A stretch of DNA of 64,000 bases. Source: Tetradesmus obliquus (taxonomy: Eukaryota; Chlorophyta; Chlorophyceae; Sphaeropleales; Scenedesmaceae). The position numbers and the translations under genes are program-made. The stretch is from contig CP126198.1 of assembly GCA_030272155.1 (NCBI GenBank), positions 3,410,001-3,474,000 on the forward strand, given 5' to 3'. The notes beneath the pieces were generated by a model. That model was given only the letters and a program-made list of their open reading frames with translations. It was not told the DNA's origin and did not search any database. This document shows positions 57,101 to 64,000 of the stretch, in pieces. Every line of letters starts with the position of its first letter. Within the stretch, counting starts at the first letter, position 1.

Positions 57101-59175
57101 AACTGCAAACCTTCAAGGTGGCAGGCTGCTGCTGCCGCAAGCAGACACGCAGCTTGCATGCACGCTGCAGTGCTAGCGTCATCAAAAAGGTGCTACTGCT
57201 GCTGCTACAGCTGCTGCTGCTGCTGCTGCTGCAGTCTCTGTGCTCACCGCCGGGCTGATCAGGGCTGAGCTGGCTGATGGCTGCTGCTGCCTCTGACTCC
57301 AGCGCCGCAGAGGGGTCAAAGGTGGGGCCTGTCGCAATGAACTGCTTCAGCTCCTGCAGACAGGCAGGGGCATGCACGCATTGACGTCGGCGTTTGCCGT
57401 GCATTCAATTTGAACTAGGTCGGCTTGCTTTCTGTGTACAATGTCACAAGTAGCTGTTGGCAGGCATTTGGTCTGCTGGCGGTTGCTGCCTGCAGGAGTC
57501 AAAGCGCATCTGAGATGGTGTCAGAAGCCACATGAACTATCCTCTCTCATAAAAAGCCACCTGCAGCAGTCAACACCATCTGCCTCCGATGTAGGAAGTC
57601 AGCGCATTGGTTGTGCTCAGCACAAACTCGTGTTGTGTGTTGCAAGGCAGTGCTGCAGCCCCAACTTTTCTTGGCGGCTTGCAGCAGCCCCAGCTCTTAC
57701 TGGTTCACCGAACTGGTGTTGAACAGCACACTTCTTGCAAGCCGCCAAGGCAGTGCTGTTCCTCACCTCAGGCGCCTGCAGCAGCCCCAGCTCCTGCACG
57801 CCCCCATATGCCGGCATGAAGCCTGTGCGCCTCCCTGCAGCAGCGGAGCAGCAGCAACGAGACAAAAGCGGCACATGATGGATCTAGCGCGCAGGGCGCA
57901 CTGAGGCGTGTTGTGATTATACATTCACCTGGTGTTGCAAATGCCAAGCACGCCAACGTGACAAGCTTGTTGCTGCAACTACAGGCCCAAACAAGTCGAT
58001 GTAGCTGACGCCCACCTCTCATCTCCAGCGCAATGAGCTTCGAGGCCACTTGTGCTTTCTTGCCATCCACCCACGCCTCCACACCAGCTGCATCCAGCTC
58101 GCCCAGCGTCAGCCGCGTGCCCGCATTGGCGGCAACGATGGCTGCGTTCACATCCTGCAGCAGCAGCGGCAGCAGCAGCAACGATAGCAGCAGCAGCAGC
58201 AGCAGCAGCAGCGTCAGCCGCGTGCACGCGTTGTCGGCACCGATGGCCGCGTTCACATCCTGCAGCAGCAGCAGCAGAGGCGGCGGCGTAGGCGGCAGGA
58301 GCACTTGCTGCCAATGTGGCGAGCGTTGTCTTGTGTTGTGCAGCACACAATCCGCACACGTGTTGCTTGTTGTAGCAAGCTTCTAGTACAAATGACAGCA
58401 TTTGGCTCCATCTGCGCTGTGCCCCTGATGCTCAATCACCATGCAAAACACTCAAAGGCTATTTTTTGCTGCCCATTGCAGCTAATGACGGTGCATTGTG
58501 CTGCACACACCATGCATGCACTCCTACAACACCAATGCTGCACACCCTATGCAAAAGGCATCCACATTCCAGCAACACTGCAGCAACGCCTGCCTGCCCA
58601 CCTGCAGCAGCAGCCCCCACAGCATGTTCACGCCGCCGGCCCGCAGCACGTCCCTCCGTGACATGAACCCGATGTCGATCAGGTGGTCAACTGCTGCCTG
58701 CAGCTTCACACTATCATCGTGGAAGTGACGCAGCACCTGCACACAGACAGCATGAATGCACCACTTTGGGTGCTATGTGTACACAACGGCAACGCATTTG
58801 CCAAGACACAACTGGGTCGCGGCTGACTAGAGCACAGAGATCCCGCCAGACACAATTGGACTGCACCTAGCCAAGTTTTATGTATGTGGTGAGATGGTAA
58901 TTGCTTCTTCAAGGTTGCTCTAGGGTCGCTTGTGCTTGCCTTGAAAAGCTGCAGCTTGGTGAGCTTCTCCCGCCTGTAGTGCGCCCAGGTGGCTGGGTCC
59001 AGTGCATAGTCGGTGCCGTGGCCCTTCAGGTAGCGCACGATGCACCTGCAGCAGCAGCAGCAGCAGCAGCAGCGATGGCAGCAGCAGCAGCAGCAGGTTC
59101 ATGCAAAAGCGATTCGCTGGCTGGGTCCAGGGCATAGTCGGTGCCGTGGCCTTTCAGGTAGCGCACAATGCACCT

Positions 59176-59211
<36 letters not shown>

Positions 59212-59308
59212 GGTGCAGCAGCAGCAGCAGGCGCATGTAACACGCCTCAGTAGCGGGGTCCAGTGCATCATCAGTGCCGTGGCCCTTCAAGTAGCGCACG
59301 ATGCACCT

Positions 59309-59339
<31 letters not shown>

Positions 59340-61594
59340 CAGCAGCAGCAGCGATGGCAGCAGCAGCAGGTTCATGCAAAAGCGATTCGGTGGCGGGGTC
59401 CAGTGCAAAGTCGATGCCGTGGCCCTTTAGGTAGCGCACGATGCACCTGCAGCAGCAGCAGGTGCAGGTGTGTGCAAAACATTGGTGAAGCGACTGCAAG
59501 CTGGGCAGCCTGACGTGACATGACAATGTGACGAGAAAATGTGCTGGGCCACGCCTGCAGAGTTGGCAGGAGCTTGTGTAGGGCGTGCCAAAAAATCTAC
59601 ACCAACCCATTACAACACCACAATTGCCAGCTGCGCTGGGCCGCACCTGCAGAGCTGTGAGGAGCTGGTGTATGGCGTGCCGTCATCCTCCACCGCCCAG
59701 TTGAGATTGTACTCGCTCTTCAGCGTGTGCACACACGGCCGGATCTGGCGGCAGCAGCAGCAGCAGCAGGGGTAAAGTGCGCAGAGAAGCTGAGCTATCG
59801 TAGTCATCTGCTTTATGGAAGAAGCATTGACAATGTCTTTTGCATAGACTGGAGCGTCAAGGCAGTGCATCCTCACGCATCACATTGGATGCTGCATGTC
59901 TGCATGCTGGCAGCCGCGCAAGATGCACGGCAGCGGCAGAGCCGTGCTGCCACCGCCCCGCCTCACCAGCTGCAGCTGCACGTCACGCAGTGCATCACAA
60001 ACATGGCTGTACTCTGTCCATTCATGTCCATGTGCTGGCAGGCATGCACAATGCTCAGTGCAAGGCAGCTGCTTTACAGTATGACTGCAGTCATGGCGAT
60101 GCTGTGACAACACAGTACAAACAAACGAAAAACAACTCACCAGCTGCAGCTGCACGTCGCGCAGCGCATCGCGTGTGTAGTAGAACAGCGCCTGGCCTGG
60201 CCCCTGCTTGATGATGAGCACCTCGTTCATGGTCACATCACGGCTGGTGAAGTACTCGTACAGCCACGACTGCAGTACAGCAGTGATATCTTGTCATGTA
60301 ACATGTCATGTAACATGTCAGTTTGTGTGAGGTGAGTGTTACTCTGTAAGTAGGGTCACGACAGGCTCGCTGAGGAGTGGAAAGCATATTCTGTTGCACA
60401 ACATGTTGGCAATTGTGTGCTGCTGACAGAACACTGTCATGCACTTTTTGACCACTGTATAACGGTTACAAATGTGTTACCTTTGTCAGCACCTCCACGT
60501 CCTTTGCCTCCAGCACCAGGCCCCCCAGCCGCAGGCCTGTCACCAGCTCACGTGCTGCCTTCCTGTCTTCATACGTGTACTCCTTGATGAACACCGCAAC
60601 ATCAATGTCAAACGAGCCTGCATGGAGACACAGAACATGCGTCATCAATCAAAATATTGACATCCTGGAGATTGCCAAGTATGTAAACATCGCAGGCAGC
60701 AGTTGTCATACAGCTAGGCCTGTTCACATGTCTGGTGCAAGGAAATGACGCTGCTGCTTCAGTGCAACACATCATGCTGGTTTTGACGCATTGCAACAGC
60801 TCATTCAAAAGTTCACAGTGCAGTTCACAGCTGCCTGGTGTGAAGTTCCCACCTGATGGCTCCGGGGTGCCGTACAGCTCCTTGAGCAGCTTCCGTGCAA
60901 TGCCGCCCTTGATGCCCATGCCTGCAGGCAGCAAACACAATGCAGCAAAGGATATGTCATCGTTTGCATGCACATGGGTTTGAAGCTGTGCCCATGCCTG
61001 CAGCAGAGGGGCCGCAACAAGTAACCCAGCAGCTTTGCAAGTAACTGAACAATGGTGATGTACTTGTATGCTATTGAATGCATTCACATGTGTTTGAAGC
61101 TGTGCCAGTGCAATTGCCCGGCCGCTCACCCACTGGCAGGTCCTCCACAAACCCAGAAGAGTCAGCAAGCAAGGTAGTTTGTCTATCGCACTGTATGCTC
61201 ACGCTCATACATCCTGCTGCATGTCTGCATCTACATGTGTGTGCTGGGGGTTGTGTGGGTGCGGGTGCCCGGCCGCACACCCACTGGCAGCTCCTCCACA
61301 AACCACCTGCAAGTGCTTCAACCGCATGTAGATATCTGCATGCTGATGTGTGTGGTGCTGTCACAATGTGGGTGCGGGTGCCGGGCCCCTCACCCACTGG
61401 CAGGTCCTCCGCAAACCTTTGCCAGCGCACAAGAGTCAGCAAGCACACTAGTTTAAACATCGCAGTCTGCATGTCCTCCTACATCTTGCTACAGGTGCAG
61501 GTGTGCTCACCCACTGGCAGGTCCTCCACAAACTCTGCGATGTAGGGCACCCGCTGCCACAGCACAGCCATGTCCAGCGGCTCAGCAAGGATCT

Positions 61595-61649
<55 letters not shown>

Positions 61650-62651
61650 TAAATTGGGCAGGTACACGCACCACATGTGCCTGCCTCTTGGGAGGCATCA
61701 GCACAGCGCAAGGATAGCAAGCCTGTGCAGCAAGTTGACAAAATTGTGTGCATCCAGACGTTGTGCAGGGCCATGCTACTGTATGATGGATTGTTGTGCA
61801 TGTTAGCGCTTAGGCAAGCGCAGTACAGCTGCATCTTCATGCAAAGCGCTTCGGTTGGAGCTACACACTGCTGCACTGGCAGCACTGCTGCTGCCGCGCT
61901 GCTGCTGCTCGCATGCTGCAGGGTTGCCGCTGCTACGTTGTTCACATCCAATAAATTGGTACCCACCTTGACGGGCATGTGCACCAATTGTAGTGCACCA
62001 GCTGCACCTGGCATGATAAATCAACCATTCGGATAAATTCATATTGTTGAAATCTGGCAGCCCACCTTGACGGGCATGTGCACCAAATTGTAGTGCACCA
62101 GCTGCACCTGGCGCGGCGTGAACACTGAGGGCAGCTTGTTGGCTGACCTGAGCGCCAGGTAGCCGGCAGCCAGTGCAGTAGCCAGCAGCAGTGCGGCGCC
62201 GCCAAAGGTGCCTAGCAGCCTCCAGGGGAAGCTGATGCCTGCAGTGGATGAATAAGCAGGGTGTGCTGGTGGGATGTGTGGATGGTTTTATGAATGTGGT
62301 GGCTGTTCAAGATGCAGTGCACAAGGTGCAGTGTGTGTATGTAGGGGCAAGGTCAGGAAAAGAATTTGAAAAAGACAGAAGCCAACGTTCACAGCAACAT
62401 AGAAACAAGAAAAGAAAGGAAAAGAATTCCTCACCAGCCTCTGAGTCGTCGTAGTCCAGCAGCCACACTGGTGTATTGGGGTCAGCGCCGCAGCTGTCCA
62501 ACTTGATGCCGGGCTTCACCCACTCCGCATACTTGCTGCACACACAGGAGAGGAGCAGCAAGGTGCACAACCGAGGAGCAATACCAAGTCAAAGGCAGCA
62601 GAACATGCAGCAGTGGCTGGGTACACACGTGCAAGCGTGACAAAGCCTGTG

Positions 62652-62704
<53 letters not shown>

Positions 62705-63991
62705 CAGGTGCACACAATCAGCTACACTGCAACTGCATACAAAATGCTGCCGTGCCTTCAGCTGCTTGCTAGCTGCATTGCACAATGTATCGTACTGCTA
62801 GCCAAACTGCAGCACATCTCTGCATCTTGCCGCCGCACCCAAAACCATGCCCACCCAACGCTTCACAAACTGCCTGTACAAGACACCAGCTCTTCCGGTA
62901 GCAACGTCTCAACCGTTACATAATTGCCCATCTGCAGTTGTAGCGGGTGAAATCGCTCCTGCTGAGGCACAGCCGCACCTCCTGCAGCTCCATAGTTTGA
63001 TACTGCTGCATTTTCAGCTGCTTGCCGGCTGCAGTGCACACCTAGTCCCTGGCCAACAACTCGCTGGCCAAACAGCAGCACAGCCCTGCACCCTGCATCA
63101 CAGTATCCTACACAACTGCCTGCCCTGCGCCTGCCGTGCAGCCTTTACAAAGCCTCACAAACTGCAGTTCCGAAATAGTTGCATCATTGCCCACCTGCAG
63201 TTGTAGCGGCTGAAGTCGCTCCTGCTGAGGCACAGCCGCACCTCCTGCAGCTCAAGGCGGGAGGCATCTGCTGCTGAGGGCGCACAGCGCAGCCCGATGT
63301 GCTGGTTGAAGGCCACGCCAAAGGATGCGGCCAGAGCTGACGCTATCTGCACGGCAGATGTAAAGCATATGCTTTCAGTATGCATTTGCTTTGCTTTGCT
63401 TTTAGTATGCATACTATGCTTTGTGGTTGTAGTGTGTGAATAACAGCCCGATGTGCTGGTTGAACACCACGCCGAAGGGCGGGCCAGAGCTGATGCTATC
63501 CGTGCACATCATGGCCAGGACACAAAACAAAGCCTGTTGCAGCAAGGGTTGGGTAGTTGTCGCCAGCGGCATGTCATTGAGGTGGGTTCTGGCAGTGCTG
63601 ATCTGCAACAGCAGATGTCTGAAGCTGCACAGCAACAGGCGGCCAGCAAATGCATCTAGCTCCTGCCGCAACTTGCGCGACAGCAGCTGTCACTCTTGAT
63701 TAATATGGCCATGCAGATGGAGTCTCACATGACAGCAAAATGACGGCCGCTGATAAAGGAGCTAGATCAATAGGCAAAAAGTGCTGCACCCTGCCAGCAC
63801 GCCACTGCCGCAACGCACCGCCTGCTGCGTGTAGGGTTTGCTGTTGGAGGGCCGGATGCCTGCAGCCCTCAGCGCAGCCGCGGGGTCTGCAGCAGCACTG
63901 GCCCTGAACACTGCCATGAAGTACTCCAGCTGCGACATGTTGCTGCAGGTGCCATGGCGCAGCCACTCATGGGCCCACAGCTGCTGATCGC
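48119..63991 (-). CDS. Composite gene: RNase T2 - TM - nucleotidyltransferase - ABC half-exporter (5' end outside window)
   Basis: Thirty-one consecutive minus-strand exons, from 63819-63991 down to the stop at 48119-48121, join with matching phases and no internal stop, giving at least 1511 aa. Order: RNase T2 catalytic and C-terminal part; a membrane segment; a CCA/poly(A)-polymerase-like head plus helical region; a Ser/Ala-rich linker; an ABC transmembrane domain; a degenerate ATPase. At the two expected gene borders (introns 61593-62065 and 57354-57766) the upstream exon ends in a normal donor (AAG|gtgggc, GAG|gtgagg) rather than a stop, and the downstream exon starts after a CAG acceptor without ATG. 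This favours one transcript. Separate genes with unrecognised terminal exons remain possible. Parts are described in their own entries. Confidence 0.55.
49405..49475 (-). repeat. Copy of the ABC exon end SVSAAGLFR plus donor
   Basis: Repeats the last ~50 bp and donor of exon 49593-49974 within the following intron, about 185 bp away. Both are followed by cacatgt/gtgac-type intron starts. Confidence 0.85.
52140..52270 (-). repeat. Copy of the ABC exon end around TADYKCFAADYFS
   Basis: Repeats about 110 bp of the 3' half and donor of exon 52399-52558 (FSKMDAVGTLGLEARLTADY) about 250 bp downstream in transcript order, with few differences. A copy of the next TM exon start (LVEGATLLLGAAGCLLVSL) lies at about 52990-53056. 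Confidence 0.88.
54340..54425 (-). repeat. Copy of part of the first ABC TM exon
   Basis: Repeats codons for MNVPLLAAAYSLLL and a donor-like end in the intron after exon 54514-54749. A second copy, of that exon's start (GDKQYTELI), lies upstream at about 54825-54875. Confidence 0.85.
55430..55925 (-). repeat. Copies around the SARRLGHLSS exon
   Basis: Two copies of the start of exon 55558-55657 (PDAHSARRLGHLS) lie at about 55732-55785 and 55862-55915, 130 bp apart, and a copy of its end (KKLAAGRQNKAYKQS) lies at about 55433-55495. Thus this exon has echoes on both sides. Confidence 0.88.
56090..56230 (-). repeat. Copy of the LLGTSPKLAELLTSPEAAD exon end
   Basis: Repeats about 135 bp of the 3' half of exon 56331-56596, including donor, with small indels. 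Copies of the same exon's start (DPQAVLSKR) lie at about 56664-56705, 56778-56825 and, more decayed, about 57020-57070. Confidence 0.88.
58190..58275 (-). repeat. Copy of the DVNAAIVAANAGTRLTL exon start
   Basis: Repeats the acceptor and first ~50 bp of exon 58016-58154, upstream in transcript order, separated by a (CTG)n tract on the sense strand. Confidence 0.88.
59046..59470 (-). repeat. Three copies of the CIVRYLKGHGTDYALDPAT exon start
   Basis: Blocks ending at acceptors near 59172, 59305 and 59446 repeat the first ~60 bp of exon 58940-59045, each flanked by (CTG)n on the sense strand (CAG on the given strand). Spacing is about 130-140 bp. Only the copy at 59045 continues into the rest of the exon (AHYRREKLTK). 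Confidence 0.92.
61110..61440 (-). repeat. Three copies of the FVEDLPVG exon end and donor
   Basis: Blocks at about 61117-61160, 61255-61305 and 61375-61425 repeat the last ~30 bp and donor of exon 61511-61592 plus intron sequence coding-strand-reading gtgagcggccgggca or similar. Spacing is about 120-140 bp. Confidence 0.88.
62066..62238 (-). other. Membrane-segment exon linking RNase T2 to the next domain
   Basis: This exon encodes LLGTFGGAALLLATALAAGY, one clear transmembrane helix, after an acidic stretch and before a basic one (LRSANK), which suggests an outside-to-inside pass. It ends with QLVHYNLVHMPVK in phase 0. A decayed copy of its 3' end and donor lies at about 61962-62025. Confidence 0.75.
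62654..62704. repeat. (CCAG)n tetranucleotide microsatellite
   Basis: About 12.75 uninterrupted ccag units inside the intron between RNase T2 exons. This is the only long tetranucleotide array in the window, against a background of triplet repeats. Confidence 0.95.
62925..63510 (-). repeat. Copies of both ends of an RNase T2 exon
   Basis: About 62932-62992 repeats the end of exon 63195-63346 (LQEVRLCLSRSDFSRYNC) in the downstream intron, and about 63445-63505 repeats its start (ASALAxxFGVVFNQHIGL) in the upstream intron. The exon lies between its two partial copies. Confidence 0.88.
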
Positions 63992-64000
63992 CTGCGGGGT

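Larger units (their letters stand above)
48119..57834 (-). other. ABC half-exporter region (TMD plus degenerate NBD)
   Basis: Exons 57767-57834, 57248-57353, 56331-56596, 55558-55657, 54964-55274 (Ser-rich linker), 54514-54749, 54044-54100, 53715-53790, 53312-53419, 52780-52921, 52399-52558, 51552-51679, 51107-51282, 50660-50815, 50243-50408, 49593-49974, 48928-49039, 48532-48686, 48119-48257. TM helices include NVPLLAAAYSLLLLAMVF and GATLLLGAAGCLLVSL. The coupling segment GQELTFFSRLPAGELMARTS is typical of B-type exporters. In the NBD, ITSGPGGGKSSLL stands for Walker A, TTVEDNV is normal, LSGGQ is replaced by VSPAL before LARALVRRP, Walker B reads LLLLDDA (Asp for the catalytic Glu) and the H-loop reads LACDSP (no His). 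A large Ala/Ser insert lies between Walker A and the signature. The substrate is unknown. Confidence 0.8.
58016..61592 (-). other. CCA-adding/poly(A)-polymerase-like nucleotidyltransferase region
   Basis: Exons 61511-61592, 60853-60921, 60481-60617, 60141-60269, 59647-59744, 58940-59045, 58602-58736 and 58016-58154. GIKGGIARKLLKELYG followed by FDIDVAVF has the GG...R.LL..G...D-x-D layout of the nucleotidyltransferase head, and SRDVTMNEVLI matches the RDxTxN motif of the class II CCA/poly(A) polymerase family; ALRDVQLQLIRP resembles its following segment. The two DxD acids are present. A helical region follows (RREKLTKLQLFK, DHLIDIGFMSRRDVLRAGG). Substrate unknown; it could be a non-catalytic relative. 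The intron after exon 58940-59045 has a GC donor (AAG|gcaagc). The fold call rests on motif order only. Confidence 0.5.
62435..63991 (-). other. RNase T2 domain (C-terminal part in window)
   Basis: Exons 63819-63991, 63195-63346 and 62435-62535. LWAHEWLRHGTCS is the conserved active-site segment II of RNase T2 (usual form HEW-x-K-H-G), with Arg in place of the usual Lys and both His kept. SNSKPYT, FNQHIGLRC and LQEVRLCLSRS match the family C-terminal part. Active-site segment I would lie beyond the right edge. RNase T2 enzymes are secreted or vacuolar/lysosomal acid endoribonucleases, so this part is probably luminal or extracellular. After the domain the protein continues (KYAEWVKPGIKLDSC, WLLDYDDSEAG) into a membrane segment instead of ending. 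Confidence 0.85.

Noticed and set aside
59046-59470. Possible tandem alternative exons
   Set aside because: The copies contain only the first ~60 bp of the exon and run into CAG repeats without a donor at the right place, so they cannot replace the real exon.
62613-62923. ORF encoding repeated ASQP units
   Set aside because: Produced by the (CCAG)n microsatellite inside an intron; no other coding evidence.
48119-63991. Three ordinary separate genes (RNase T2, nucleotidyltransferase, ABC)
   Set aside because: Not excluded, but disfavoured: exons at both borders end in good donors with no stop, the following exons begin after acceptors without ATG, and phases match. Recorded as the main alternative.

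Overview
The window looks like nuclear DNA of an intron-rich freshwater green alga, most likely a chlorophyte of the Scenedesmus/Tetradesmus kind. This is inferred from spliced genes with GT(G/A)(A/C)G donors and CTGCAG acceptors, very heavy CAG/CTG triplet use, an AP2-type regulator, a Tbc2/OPR-like organelle RNA factor and a probable plastid-type SHMT. No tRNA, rRNA, CRISPR or recognisable mobile element was found.

Layout. 1-7 kb (+): a tandem family of small secreted, probably GPI-anchored cysteine-rich proteins whose eight-cysteine pattern matches the Ly6/uPAR three-finger fold (one frame-disrupted copy, one single-domain and one two-domain gene). 8.4-13.1 kb (-): a kynurenine/glutamine-type aminotransferase. 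13.9-20.6 kb (+): cytosolic aspartyl-tRNA synthetase (14 exons, 533 aa, assembled in phase). 21.3-27.1 kb (+): an M3 metallopeptidase of the mitochondrial intermediate peptidase type, swollen by Ser/Gln/Ala tracts (9 exons, about 1067 aa). 28.6-30.8 kb (+): AP2-like protein. 32.9-38.2 kb (+): serine hydroxymethyltransferase (11 exons, 486 aa). 39.5-41.4 kb (+): Tbc2/OPR-like protein. 43.2-47.1 kb (+): patatin-like lipase. 48.1-64.0 kb (-): 31 exons in perfect phase that encode, in order, RNase T2, a membrane segment, a CCA/poly(A)-polymerase-like nucleotidyltransferase and a half-size ABC exporter with a degenerate ATPase. This may be one giant fused gene, and it runs off the right edge.

Two signals cut across the genes. 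First, nearly every intron-containing gene carries tandem, partly decayed copies of 40-200 bp pieces of its own exon edges: copies of an exon's 5' part with its acceptor sit in the upstream intron, copies of its 3' part with its donor sit in the downstream intron, and copies of the last codons plus stop lie just past the gene. I call these 'exon echoes'; the aminotransferase has seven for a single exon edge. Second, introns of unrelated genes share TGTTAC/TGTCAC/ACATGTTACATG-type motifs, often just after the donor, and many use (CTG)n as the tract before the acceptor.

Most genes are housekeeping (one-carbon and amino-acid metabolism, translation, organelle proteolysis, lipid turnover) and I see no operon-like functional grouping. 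The unusual parts are the three-finger-like cluster, the 48-64 kb composite gene and the exon-echo architecture.
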